A stretch of DNA of 64,000 nt from Pogostemon cablin (GCA_023678885.1 CM042955.1:19851835-19915834); one strand, 5' to 3'; positions 43,735 to 55,464 are shown, counted from the first letter of the stretch. The notes: generated by a model not told the origin, from the letters alone. Made by a program: numbers and translations.

Positions 43735-43983
43735 CTAATTGGCAAAACATCCTCCAAGGATTCCAAGGAAAATGAGCTCTGAACCTCTTCAGCATCACCA
43801 GATTTGTCCATAGAATTCTCAGAAAGATCACTGTTCTTACCAATGGATGATGATGATCCATCTGAACAAGTTTGATTTCATGAATTCTTCTTTTTTTCTC
43901 TCCACATTCTTGAAACCAATCATTTTTCCCATCTCATCATCTCCTTCGTAATTCCCACAATTTTTCACAACTCTAGTGGGCAT
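43735..43983 (-). pseudogene. OXS3-like gene, first-exon fragment
   Basis: On the minus strand an ATG at 43983 starts MPTRVVKNCGNYEGDDEMGK. The conserved block GSSSSIGKNSDLSEN and ESLEDVLPIR appears in another frame, ending at a donor-like AG^GTTTTC (43735). SSSSIG.NSD with a downstream LEEVLPIR-like segment is the signature of plant OXIDATIVE STRESS 3-related nuclear proteins. A stop and a frameshift separate the two parts, and the expected second exon (RGIS.FY.GKSKSF) was not found. A shorter copy of its core (GAAAGATCACTGTTCTTAC) lies at about 43455-43495. Confidence 0.5.
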
Positions 43984-44076
43984 TTTGCTTTCAACTTTGA
44001 GGGGAGAAGACTGCAACCCCAAGAAGAAAAAATAAACAAAATTCAAATTTAATTTAATCCAAGAAAAACAGAGCAC

Positions 44077-44748
44077 ATTGCATTAATTTTCGAGAAAAAG
44101 ATGAAAAGGGCCGAATGATCATATATGAAGAAGAGAGAAAGAGATAGATAAGGGTTCATGATGATGTGGCGATGATGATCCAAAATTTCGCCATAAATAA
44201 GAGATCTTGCAAATAAAGAGAAGAAAATCTTGTTATTATGGAAAAACAGGGATAGAGGTGATTAACTCAGGACAAGTAGGAATGTGTGGAAGAACTTTTT
44301 TATTTGGTTATGTTGGTGGAAACCACAAGAGAGTGGAGAGAATGAATTTAGTAGAATTAAATTCCATATATTTAGATAAAGTTTGGTCTTATCCTTAAAT
44401 CCTTATTGGAATTTAGATAAAGTTTGGTCTTATCCTTAAATCCTTATCCATTGGTGGTTATAATTGGACAATAAGTCAAGGTAAATACTTTCTGTTTCCG
44501 AGAAAAGATACTATAGTGCACGCAGGTTAATAGGTAAAAAAATACATGTAGGTTAATGGGTAAAAAATAGAGGTAGTGGGTAGTTATTTAAAAAAAAATT
44601 AATTATTTTATTTTATTTGATAGTGGAGATCAAATTAAAATATAATTTAACGATCAAAGTCGTTCAGGTGCACTGGATGCACAATAATTGGACTTACAAT
44701 TTATTTTGGAGTTCATAATTTTTGATTGGTGTATTAGGAATCCGGTAT
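44077..44748 (+). repeat. Direct segmental duplication, copy 1
   Basis: Matches 49109-49726 in the same orientation (ATTGCATTAATTTTCGAGAA, CATGATGATGTGGCGATGAT, AAACAGGGATAGAGGTGATT, GGTGGAAACCACAAGAGAGT). Lies directly upstream of the OXS3-like exon, so it may be that gene's promoter region. It contains an extra ~40-bp duplication (44370-44447). No coding frame is convincing. Confidence 0.85.
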
Positions 44749-45128
44749 CTTTATCTTTATAATAATATTGGAGAGTTTTTGAGATGATGATGTGACATTC
44801 TGTTCTTAGCCTCATTTTTAGGTAAAATGATATAGAGTAAGAGAACTATATCGTTGTTGTAAACGTAGTGACCAAGTAACAAAATTTATTGAATACCGTC
44901 CCAAGGGAAAATAAAATTAAGGTGTATCAGGATTTGCCTTTAATTATACTTTGTAAAAGTGATAGAATTTGAGTTTTGGTTTTATACTAACAATTATGCT
45001 AAGCAATTAACTAGAAAAGCAAGTAATGACTATGATTATCAAAGAAAGGATGAAATGGAATGTGAATGAAATAGATCTTAAAAAGAATGCAAGGCTAACC
45101 ACAATAAAAAACAAGGTATTATCCTAGG

Positions 45129-45869
45129 CAGTGACGGACCCAGGAATTTTGTTCAGGAGGGCCCGAATGTTACTTTCTCCCGTTTCATAAAACAGTTTAT
45201 GTTCGGACATTTTTTACAATAACTTTGTTTTTATTAGTAAAAAAAATGTAAACTATGTTATGTATGTAAAAGGAGAGTATTAGTTTTAGAATTAAAGTTT
45301 TTTGAGGTTATTGAATAAAAGATGCTTGTAAGGATTTTAAAGAATTAAATTAATTTTAAAAGGGAAAAAAATGTACATTAGGTTATGTATGTCAAATGAG
45401 AGTATTAATTTTAAAATGAAAGTTCTTTGAGGTTATTGCATAAAAATTGTTTTTAAGGAGTTTAAGAACTAAATTAATATTAATAGAAATAAATAAATTA
45501 AATTAAAAGTAAGATAAAAGAAATAAAATTAAATAAATAAAAGAGAAAAAAAGACATAATTACAATGAAAATAAGAGAGAATAAAATTGAGTCATGAAAA
45601 GAGAAAAAAGAAATATAACTAAAATAAAAACAAAAGAGTTTTTTTTTTTAAATACGTAAAATGAAATCAAGAAAGTAGAAAAAATAAATAAGTAAAATGA
45701 AAAAACAAAATGGTGTTTTGCGAGTATCGAACACACAATCACCCTGCACTTTCTGTCAAACCACTACGCTATTAGTATGACATGAATGTGATTGTAATAT
45801 ATATACTAAATAATTTTAGAAGTTCAATGGGGCCTAGTGCCCCCTAGACCCTACATGGGTCCCTCCCTA
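45129..45869. mobile_element. hAT-like element, non-autonomous
   Basis: 741 bp beginning CAGTGACGGACCC and ending GGGTCCCTCCCTA, imperfect 13-bp terminal inverted repeats. Flanked by the perfect 8-bp duplication ATCCTAGG (45121-45128 and 45870-45877). No transposase frame. A tRNA-like stretch (CGAGTATCGAACACAC, about 45721) lies near the right end. Confidence 0.85.
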
Positions 45870-45984
45870 ATCCTAGGCTTGTAAGAATTTAGTAGAAAAC
45901 TTTATCAACAATGGACTAGAAGCAATCACAATTTTACCCCTAATCCCTATGACCAATGTGACTAGGTTCTCATTCCTTTTACAA

Positions 45985-46377
45985 GATTAAATCCTCTTAG
46001 ATTGGTTTATTATCAATTCCCATGAAGATACTATGACTTTAAGTTTAGTCCTTCTCATTCAATTACTCAAATGTCCTCTTATAAGTGTTATAAGCATTCA
46101 AAGGGTATGACTTACCTCTCCTCATACTAACATGCATGTTCATTTCACTAATTGATTCAATTCACCTCTAACATATAACAGATTAAATCCCCTTAGATTG
46201 GTCTTATTATCAATTCCCATGAAGGTACCATGACTCTAAGTTTGGTCATTCTTATTCAATTACTCAAATGTCTTCTTATAAGTGTTCTAAGCATTCAAAG
46301 GATATGTCTTACCTCTCCTCATACTAACATGCATGTTCATTTCACTAATTGATTCAATTCACCTCGAACATATAACA
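45985..46377. repeat. 196-bp tandem duplication inside the LTR remnant
   Basis: Units start at GATTAAATCC 45985 and 46181. Both contain TATTATCAATTCCCATGAAG and CATACTAACATGCATGTTCA. Confidence 0.85.
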
Positions 46378-47198
46378 TCGGAATGACCATCCTAACATCA
46401 TGTGTATAGAAATCAATCACACAATTAATAAAATGAAACATGAATCACAATTTATAAGAAGAAATCCATCATCAATTCAATTTACTACTAAAAATCCTAC
46501 AAATCTAGTTTAACCTCAATTCATCATGTGGCTAGCCTCACAAGAGGTCTAGCCACCAATAATCATCTTACAAACTTTACAAAGTTCATAAAATGCCATT
46601 GCTAACTTCAAATCAAAGAAAATGCAAAAAGAAAAATAGAAGTTCTTCTCTTGCGAGTGAGAGTTGATCTCCTTCCTTCATAAGCTTTTCACTCTTATAA
46701 ACCTCAAATTCTCTCTAAGAATGGATTGAGTGAAGGATGTATGGAATGAATTATGAATTCAAAGTGTAGAAATAAATGAATTTGGTGGATTTGAATGTAG
46801 GATCTCGACTCGAGTTGGCCCCCTGTTTCTCGCGTGTTTCTGTGTGTTGACGAAGCTCGACCCATGTGCTGCGCACGTCCTCGGCATGGGCGAGTAGCTG
46901 TTTCTGATGCTGGCGCACGGCCACTTCAGACAGGCCCGTGCACGACTCGAGCTCGAGTACTCAACTCGACTCGAGTGTCGAGTCATGTCCTCCTTCTTCG
47001 TTTTAGCTCACGACTTCATTTTACTCCGTTTTTGACCTGTTTTATATACATTTAAGTTCATTTCCACACATTTATCAATCTGCACACACTTCTCCTAATT
47101 AACATGAAACTCCACCAAATGTTATACAAATACAGATAAAAACATCCAAAAATCCACAAATAAATACACTAAAATCAAGGTGAAAATGACGACAATCA

Positions 47199-47844
47199 CA
47201 CCCCTCAAAAGCTTCCATGCTGATGTGTCGTTTACACAATTTTTTGATTATTTTTTTTATATATTTATATTTTTTTATTTTATCTTTTTGTCCAAACTTC
47301 CTCTTTTTATCCCACACTCTCCATTGATTAATTATGATTAATGATTAATAAGTTTGACTTTCACTATAGTTTTTATTAATCTTTATAATTTGACTTTGTC
47401 TCACATTCCTCTCATTCATACAATTATTTATTATTTATAATTTATGAAATTATTATTTTTTCCTTTTTTAGAATATTTAATTTTTTAGTGTCATTAATTT
47501 ATTATTTAGTATTATGATCTATGAATTTAACTTTTTTTCTTTTCAGATTTTTTTTGAGATTATTAATAATCTTCAATAAGAATTGCACCCTCCCAAATTT
47601 TCTTATTATATTATTTTTTTTAAATCATTAACTATTATCAATAAGAACTACACCCTTATATTTGCACCAATTAAATGACATAAACTTTATGATTTGATCA
47701 ATTTATAATCAATTTGCTTTAATTGAACCTAAAATGATAAACATTAATTATGCTATTTTAATGAATTATCTTTAAATAGTGGTCTTTATGATTTGATCAA
47801 TTTATATTCAATTTGCTTTAGTTAAGCAAATTAGAGTATGTATG
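47199..47844. other. AT-rich, no gene seen
   Basis: Possibly residual internal retrotransposon sequence at the left. TTTGATTTGATCAATTTATA-type text is loosely repeated (about 47690 and 47788). No coding frame. Confidence 0.4.
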
Positions 47845-47969
47845 TAGGGGTGGACGAAAATACCGAAATATCGGTATACCGCATATATCGTACCGTAAAA
47901 TACCGAACTTATCGAAAATTTCGGTACGGTATCGGTAAGATATTTCTAAAAAATCGATATACCGATATA

Positions 47970-48136
47970 TTATATATATATATATATTAATTTATATAAA
48001 ATTATTATTAATATTAATTTAATAAATAGTTTGGTATACCGGTATATACCGAAATACCGATAATATATCGGTATTTCGGTATATACCGGTATACCAAACT
48101 ATTTATTAAATTAATATTAATAATAATTTTATATAA

Positions 48137-48157
<21 letters not shown>
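47970..48157. repeat. Perfect inverted repeat, about 90-bp arms, 7-nt loop
   Basis: The arm ending GAAATACCGA at 48060 is the exact complement of the arm starting TCGGTATTTC at 48068, with loop TAATATA (48061-48067). Pairing continues outward through AATAAATAGTTTGG and AATTTATATAAAAT into the TA tracts. Confidence 0.9.

Positions 48158-48208
<51 letters not shown>
48142..48208. repeat. (TA)n microsatellite
   Basis: About 33 TA units at the outer right arm of the hairpin. The minus-strand frame through it is an artefact. Confidence 0.9.
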
Positions 48209-48210
<2 letters not shown>

Positions 48211-49108
48211 GTGAAAGTGTAATACATTAAATTTACTTCCCCACAATTTACCCCCAACAGAACCCTAGCCTCCTCCACCCTCTTGTCTCGTCCCCGCCTC
48301 CAAGCCTCACTTCCAAGCCTCACTTCCATTTTCCATCCCCACTCCATCTGGACCATCCCCACCCTGCTGCCACCTCTAGTCTCCCTCTTCTCCATCCTGA
48401 TCATCCCCTCTCTTTTCTGTCCCTGTCGCCGCCATCGCTTCCCCCGCCGTGCCCCCGCCGTTAGCCCACTCTTCTCCTTTCAAAATCATACATAGTAAAG
48501 AGAAGCTCGAAGGTCAAGAACTTGCAATCCAAGGTCGTTCGAAAAATTAAAATTGTAAATTTTCTCTAAATAGTATCGATTTGGGGCTTTGAGTTGTTTT
48601 GTTTGATTTTTGAAGGCTATTAATTGTTTAGGAGTTTGTTGGAATGTTGCTATAGCAACTTTATTTATTTATTTGTATGAACCTGTATGAATCTGTATAC
48701 ATGGGTTTAAAGAGATTTCGGTATGAATCGATACACATGGGTTTGAAGAAATTTCGGTATTCGGTAAAAAGCGGTATTGAGTATTAGCGTACCGAATGTT
48801 TCGGTATACCTAATTTTCGGTACGGTATCGGTATATAAATTTTCATGCCGAAAATTTCGGTACGGTATACGGTATGCTTAATTATTTTCGGTATACCGTA
48901 CCGTCCACCCCTATATGTATGTACATATATGATTCAAATTTTACTATAATTTATTTATTTTCATTTTAATATAAATTTAATTTAATTTGTGTCTAAAATT
49001 CTGAGGTGCATATGTATATGTGGGGATAATATGGTAAAAGTTAAGGTATAATGAAAAGTTATTTTTAAAATTATTTTATTTAATTTTGTGGTGAGATTTA
49101 AATAAAAA

Positions 49109-49726
49109 ATTGCATTAATTTTCGAGAAAAGGATGAAATGGGTCGAATGATATATATATATATATAGAAAGAGATAGATAAGGGTTCATGATGATGTGGC
49201 GATGATGATCCAAATTTTCGCCATAAATAAGAGATCTTGCAAATAAAGAGAAGAAAATCTTGTTATGGAAAAACAGGGATAGAGGTGATTAATTCAGGAC
49301 AAGTAGGAATGTGTGCAAGAACTTTTTTATTTGGTTATGTCGGTGGAAACCACAAGAGAGTGTTGAGCGTGAATTTAGTAGAATTAAATTCCATATATTT
49401 AGATAAAGATTTGTCTTATCCATAATTCCTTATCCATTGGTGGTTATTCTTGGACGATAAGTCAAGGTAAATGATTTCTGTTTTCGAGAAAATATACAAT
49501 TTAAGTGTTATTTTATGGTGAACTTTGGTATGGGGTAGTTATATTTTTAAAAAAAAATTAATTATTTTATTTTATTTGATTTGGAGATCGAATTATAATT
49601 TAATTTAACGATCAAAATCAAAATCGTTCAAATGCATTGATGCACCGGGTGCACAATAGTTGATCTCATAATTTAATATATGGAGTTCATAAGTTTTTGA
49701 TTGGTGTACTAGAAATTCGGTATATA
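49109..49726 (+). repeat. Direct segmental duplication, copy 2
   Basis: Second copy of 44077-44748. It is not followed by an OXS3-like exon. The two copies bracket the LTR remnant and the hAT element. Confidence 0.85.
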
Positions 49727-50689
49727 AAATATATGAGAGTATAATATTTTTGACAAAGATTTATTTGGTGAAACAAACAAAAAATAAAAATTTATTAATT
49801 AATGTGAAAAATGATAATGGTGTAAAACTATTTCATTAATAATTTTTAAATAGTGCTTTATTAACCATGTAAGAAATTATAGACAATATTTGGGGCAAGT
49901 GTGAAGAGTGTTTTTTATGACTTCCAATCTGGCCTTTTCACCATGTATTCTGCAATTAATCAATTGATTAAAATTAAATAATTAAATTGAGAAATTTAAG
50001 TGCTTCTTTCTCATGAACTTATTTCTTGAGTCCAATAGCTTTCGCTAGTAAAAATATTTGGCATGTTCTCCCCACTCAATCAACAGTACATTTCCTACAT
50101 TCAGCACAAATTAATTCTCCGCATTTTTATAAGCAATCATGATTGAAAGGAAAAAAAGGATAAAAATACAAAGTTGGAATGAAGGGTGAATTTGTGCAAC
50201 ATGCAAAAAAATAGAGAACTATATTCCGTAATTTTTCTGTACACGTGTAGAAGTCTAAACTAGACATATGATATATGTTTAGAAAGCTACGTAAAGAGGG
50301 TCGTGTGGGCGCAAGAATCAGCTAAATCGGAATTTAGATGAAGAAGTTATGCTCAAAACCGTGAGATCGCGCAGCTACCAGCGAAAATTCCGAAAATTCA
50401 CGAAAATTACCCTTTGTTTCTTATTTTCTTGGTGGTCAAGTTATTTCCTAATTTCACATCCCTCCATATCTTCCATAATTATATTTTTTCTAATTTTTCA
50501 AGATCCACATCCTTTTACTCCTTATCTTATTCCATTCTCACACCTATATATACCTCATTCTCATCACCACATAAAGGTGTGGAGAACCCGCCTAATCTAC
50601 CACCACCAGGGTTTTAAACCCTCATCCACAATATCCGTCTTTCATCTTCTACCCATCATCCGCCATCCACAATCTGAAGAGGATTCAAG

Positions 50690-50885
50690 ATAGTATTCGT
50701 CTACTTGATCGGAGACGGGAATTCTGGAGCTAAAATGGATTTAAGAGAGTATTGGTCTATCTGAAGAGAATTCAAGAGAGTATTCGTCTGCTTGATTGGA
50801 GACGGGAATTCTGGAGCTGAAGTGGATTCAAGAGAGTATTGGTCTACTTGATCGGAGACGGGAATTCTGGAGAGGACGGAGTTGA
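50690..50885. repeat. Tandem repeat, GACGGGAATTCTGGAG units
   Basis: The phrase AGAGAGTATT(C/G)GTCT..TTGAT.GGAGACGGGAATTCTGGAG occurs three times within 200 bp with spacing of about 60-95 bp. Confidence 0.75.
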
Positions 50886-51700
50886 AGAAGGAGAACTGAA
50901 CAAATAAGTTTTCTTTTCTTTACTTTATCCTCTCTAGTTTTTAGACTCATGGGTAAGTTTTCTACCATAGACATGGTTGCTGCTTGTAACACCATGGGCT
51001 AAGTATCTTTTTGGTTATGTTGGGGCTTTAGACAGTTTTGACTATGTGATTTGATTGCCATAAACTTGGATTTCTTATACTATAGATTATTTATTTCCTT
51101 ATTGAAGATGATATTTTGAGACTTCATATTATTGTGTTTAGATTTGGATTTCTTATACTATAGATTATTTATTTATTTATTGAAGAGGATATTTTGAGAT
51201 TTCATATTATTGTGTTTTGAGTTTTGACTCCTTACTTGACGGTATCACTGATTGATAATTAATAGGATTCCTTATTTCTGCATAATAATTGTTGTTTCCT
51301 GTGACAATTTTAAGGGATCGGCCTGTAAATCATAAATCCTAAGAGTGTTAGACAATCAATTTGGAATATTAATTACTTAGTAAAACATCATTATTAGATC
51401 ATTTGTAAGGAGATAAAAGGGAAGTCTAGTACTCTAACCTTTAATGAAATTTAGCATGAAGTACCTATAGTGGGAGAAAGAGTTAATTCCTTATCGATCA
51501 TAGGATTTGCAGCTCATTATAAGTGTTAGATTCTACCTGATCAAGGAGATGTAACTAGGTTTAGTGATCATCTTATAAATATTTGTAGGTAAGTAATTTG
51601 GGTTTAAAATAATCTGTAACATGGTTAAGTTGGATTGTCCTTAGCATTATCAGTCTCTTATCTTGGAATACTTGATTATTTTCTTGTCAGCATAACCTAT

Positions 51701-51877
51701 CTTATATTATTTTATTATTTAATTGTCTTAAATAGAAATAATCATATTAGATTTATTTGTCACTCTGACACTATCCCGTGGGTTCGACATTTTATTTTAT
51801 TATTTAATTGTCTTAAATAGAAATAATCATATTAGATTTATTTGTCACTCTGACACTATCCCGTGGGTTCGACATTT
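51701..51877. repeat. 85-bp tandem duplication
   Basis: AATTGTCTTAAATAGAAATA...CCCGTGGGTTCGACATTT occurs at 51721 and, virtually unchanged, at 51806. Confidence 0.9.
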
Positions 51878-52161
51878 AACTTGGTCACACACACACTACA
51901 ATTGATCCCCTACACTTGAGGGTGATATTCATATTTTCAAAAAAAATAGCGATCATATATATATTGCTGGGCTCCAACGTTTAGTGGGTCAATTAAAATG
52001 GAGTGGGCCATTAAATTTCTCGCCACAACTCTAATACAATAAAGTTGCAGCGGCGCAATTTCCAATTCATAGCCGCCCACCATTTGCAACTGCGGCCCAT
52101 TGTAACCGATTTTAAAATATATCAATTAACCCGTTATTTAACAAAACATACTAAGGGAGGT

Positions 52162-52162
<1 letters not shown>

Positions 52163-52196
<34 letters not shown>
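52163..52196. repeat. Poly-T tract (34 nt)
   Basis: Uninterrupted T run. On the minus strand it could be the A-tail of a non-LTR element, but no body was recognised. Confidence 0.8.
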
Positions 52197-52197
<1 letters not shown>

Positions 52198-52238
52198 TAT
52201 AAAACAACTCAATATACCTAAAATTTCTACACTATTAC

Positions 52239-52395
52239 ACAACCCAAACACCGACCCAATTCAAACATATTATCAAAATATTCCAATTAAACAACCCAGA
52301 CACCAGCCCAATTCAAACATATTATCAAAATATTCCAATTAAACAACCCAGACACCAGCCCAATTCAATCATACACATTATCAAAATATTCTAAT
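52239..52395. repeat. 52-bp tandem repeat, three units
   Basis: ACAACCCA(A/G)ACACC.(A/G)CCCAATTCAA units begin at 52239, 52291 and 52343. Each ends ATTATCAAAATATTCCAATT. Confidence 0.85.
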
Positions 52396-52920
52396 TAACA
52401 TGTCATTTAACAAAACCTTACTTTTGGCTACAATTTAGGGAGGTGATAATTTAATATAAAATCATTACACCTAACATTTCTACAAGATTCAAGCATTCCT
52501 TTGAATTCAATGAAGGTAACATCGTTATTGGAATTGGTGATCCCCTGTCCAGACACCTTCCTTTAACTCCATTACTTTGCAACAATAATAAGTGTAAGAA
52601 GGCTCATTAGAATGAACTCGAATAATAATTGAAGTGTAAGAAAGCGTGTGAGAATGAACTCAAATAATAACTGAAGTGTTAGAGGACATGTAAAGGTAAA
52701 TTGATTAAATATTAATTAATACTTATCTCTAATAATTTAAGAGTCACATCTAGATAATATGAACAGTTAGATTAGATTCTTGTTTAATTCTTGTAAGTGT
52801 GCGTGGGTGAAAAACCAACCTATCAGTCAGGTGTCGTTCCAAATGCTGCAACACTCTGAATAACACTGAGAGCAGACCACATATATAGCAGCGGAAAAAA
52901 TAATGAGACAAGAAATAACT
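52396..52920. other. Intergenic, no gene seen
   Basis: AT-rich, with GTGTAAGAA(G/A)GC...AATGAACTC repeated at about 52590 and 52637. No supported frame. Confidence 0.4.
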
Positions 52921-53560
52921 CTTTGTTAGAGTGACTCGATTAAATATTAAATGATTCAACTCTCTATCAGCTTAAGCTTTTAGATGAGGTGGTCATTTAA
53001 CATGGTATCAAAGCCCATGGTTAACAACAAAAGTCCAGGGTTCGAACCTCACTGCCACCCATTTATGAGAAAATTCCACATGCAAGGCTTGAGGCAAAAT
53101 TCCTCGCCTGCATGTGAGGGGGCGTGTTAGAGTGACTCGATTAAATATTAAATGGTTCAACTCTCTATCAGCTTAAACTTTTAGATGAGGTGGCTAAAAC
53201 TTCGCTAAACTTGAAAAAATAGTGAATACAAAAGTCCTCAAGGATACACTCTAAATCTCTAGAATATACCCTATCTAACTTGCAAAGGTAGACCTATTAC
53301 AAGATCTAAAAACGTGATACGGAATCACCCTATCTAACTCGCAAAGGTAGACCTATTACAAGATCTAAAAAACTCGATTAAATATTAAATGGTTCAACTT
53401 TTTATCAGCTTAAGCTTTTAGATGAGGTGGTCGTTTAACACGTTTGTGGAGGCCCCATGGCTAAAACTTCGCTAAACTTGGAAAAATAGTGAATACAAAA
53501 GTCCTCAAGGATACACTCTAACTCTCTAGAATATACCCTATCTAACTCGCAAATACTATT
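52921..53560. repeat. Complex repeat with SINE-like B box
   Basis: The phrase GAGTGACTCGATTAAATATTAAATG...TTTTAGATGAGGTGG occurs at about 52930 and 53128 and in part at 53373. The block CTAAAACTTCGCTAAACTTG...CCCTATCTAACT occurs at about 53193 and 53460. Between the first two, GGTATCAAAGCC and GGGTTCGAACCTC (53038-53050) resemble pol III A and B boxes, suggesting a tRNA-derived SINE. Confidence 0.6.
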
Positions 53561-55320
53561 GTGCAATAGTTTTTAAGGTGCAATTGGGTCAATTTTGACC
53601 CTGACCCGAATATTTATACTCCAATCAAGTCAAATGGGTCATTCCTGCGCTCTCTCTCCCTATCTTCCGCTCTTTCTCTCTCAACCCATTCTAACATTCA
53701 CTCTCTGTCCTCTCTCTCTCTCAACCTATTCCAACCTTCACAATCTACCGTCCGACACCGCATCCACAGAGATGACAAATATGTGATTAACTTTCTGGGA
53801 TGCAGTGGATAATTCATCTCAAACATCAACACCTTTACCGGCCGATTCCAAAATTATCAATTTTACTGATTTCAAAGTAATATTCACCTTCATTCTCACC
53901 CAATCAGATCTGAACAAGATTTGGAAATAAAATCTCATCCACATATCCTCCTTCATCGTCTCCACATATCCTCCTTCATCGTCACGGTGTCCTACACATA
54001 AAATCCAGCGAGAAGATTCCAATTCAACTGGCGAACGAGGAAGAGAGGTTATACGTGTGAATAGATTCACAGTGCTTATGAACTATTTCGAAAACTGATT
54101 AGGTGACAAAATTGTGATACTTGAGCACGAAAAATTAGTGATGGAATATGGATTTGTGTATGCGATGGAATCCATCGCGGATACAATCGAGAAGGATGAA
54201 TTGAGGGATGAAGAAGGATGAATTGAGGGATGAAGAATTGGATAGAAAGTTTCGATAGTATATACGTTTCATCAAATAAGTGTATTATTTTTTGAACTTA
54301 GATGTATCATTAATTTGTATACGAAAAAGTTGAACTTATATATTTTATTTTATTTCTTTTTCATAATTAAATGGGAGGATGTAATTATGTATATGTTTTT
54401 TAATAAATATATAAACACACAAATTTTAATATTAAAGTGTATACGTTATAACTCAATAACGTATAAACTTTTGTTAATAAGTGTATATTTCTTATTTTTT
54501 TTTAATATTTAGCTGTAATTAGTAAATTGATATATATATATATATATATATATACTATTACATATTTTAATATCAAAGTGTATAAGTTATAAGTCAATAA
54601 TGTATAAACTTTTCTTAATAAGTGTATAGTTTTTTTAATTCACTGATATTATACTTTAATATAAAAAGTATAATACATTTATAAATGAAAACATATACAT
54701 TAATAAAGTAAAATTAATACAGTTATTAAAAGAAAATTTTAATTCATTCCTTTTTGATTGTGATTGTACACCGACTATAGTTCATCATCAGTGGATGATA
54801 TCATTCCTAAGTTGTAATTCTAATTACATCAATTCAAAATCGATATCACCATCTCCTACACATTTAATTGAGATGTGACGAAGGCTGCGTAGAGATTGAG
54901 ATCTCAAGAGATGCGGCGCGGTGGTTGAAATATCAGGAGATGGAGGCGGTGTGGAGCTAGATCTGAGGGATGGAGGTTGAGATCTAAAGGAACAGAGGCG
55001 ATGTGAAGATGGAACATTTCTGAGGGATGGAGGCGGCGGCGCATTGCTCAGATCGGATGAAAACTTCGGCCATCGAGAGAGATGCAGGAAAAAATATCTT
55101 TGAACATCATCAAAATTAATGTATGCGGCAGAAGAACATGTGGATGAGAGAAAACAGGTAACCGTCGGCGGGCGATGGCGATTACAAATGAGAGAAATAA
55201 GAGATTCGCATGAGAGAAAGTAGAGATCCGCTGCAACGGAAGGAATAAATGCCTTACTTATATTGATCCATTTTGTAATGGGTCGATCCGATTAATCCTG
55301 TTGTTACCGTACAATAGAGG
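53561..55320. other. Possible decayed transposon, no coding gene
   Basis: The left boundary CTATTGTGCAATAG and right boundary GTACAATAG are weakly inverted, and GGGTCAATTTTGACCC / GGGTCGATCC lie near the ends. Inside, ACGTATAAACTTTTGTTAATA and GTGTATA motifs recur (54430-54640). There is a GC-rich block (54890-55080) with repeated GAGATCTGAGGGATGGAGG-like text. No domain is recognised and no target duplication was found. Confidence 0.3.
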
Positions 55321-55464
55321 CACATTAGATCAACTCTTATACTAATATCACATCATTTATTATCAATTTAATTTAAAAATAAGGGAAAAAATACAATTAA
55401 AATGCATTCACTCCGCTTTAAATTTTAAATAAAATTAAAACGTATTCACTCCGCTTTAAATTTT

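Larger units (their letters stand above)
44801..47198 (-). mobile_element. Athila-type LTR remnant, inverted, carrying a hAT insertion
   Basis: On the minus strand it starts TGATTGTCGTCATTTTCACC and ends near GAACA. Blocks are alignable to the LTRs at 10287 and 17216, including the TAGCCTCA..GAGG..CTAGCCA and TACCTCTCCTCATACTAACATG segments. It is enlarged by the 741-bp hAT element and by a 196-bp tandem duplication (45985-46377). To its right, CACCCCTCAAAAGC could be the complement of a polypurine tract, so a little internal sequence may persist in 47199-47400. No target duplication was found. Confidence 0.65.
47845..48913. mobile_element. hAT-like element with long internal hairpin
   Basis: 1069 bp with terminal inverted repeats TAGGGGTGGACG / CGTCCACCCCTA and the perfect 8-bp duplication TATGTATG (47837-47844 and 48914-48921). 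Subterminal sequence is packed with CGGTATACCG-type motifs in both orientations. It lacks a transposase. The interior holds a perfect inverted repeat (about 47970-48157), a (TA)n tract, and a C-rich block (48240-48490) unlike its surroundings that may be captured host 5' sequence. Confidence 0.85.
50135..51955 (+). mobile_element. LTR-like insertion (possible solo LTR)
   Basis: Bounded only by comparison with copy A. It has a TATA box (CTATATATACC, about 50545-50555), a leader-like stretch, and an end containing CCCGTGGGTTCGACA and CTACAATTGATCCCCTAC, wording typical of the 3' end of plant LTRs. No protein domains. Ends and target duplication could not be fixed exactly. Confidence 0.45.
49872..52105 (+). 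repeat. Segmental duplication, copy B, with an internal LTR-like insertion
   Basis: Counterpart of 23646-24425. The shared sequence runs 49872-50130 and resumes near 51960. The ~1.8 kb between is absent from copy A. Confidence 0.75.

Noticed and set aside
45721..45780. Possible tRNA gene on the minus strand
   Set aside because: Only a T-arm-like segment (TCGAACAC) is present; cloverleaf not formed. It is part of the hAT element.
48138..48404. 88-codon minus-strand frame ending in alternating Tyr/Ile
   Set aside because: Translation of the (TA)n tract plus the C-rich block; no domain.
52239..52395. Regularly spaced repeat considered as a CRISPR-like array
   Set aside because: Units are contiguous 52-bp tandem repeats with no unique spacers, in a plant genome.
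53561..55320. A single transposon with CTATTGT ends
   Set aside because: Inverted ends match for only about 8-9 bases and no target duplication was found, so it is left as an uncertain region.
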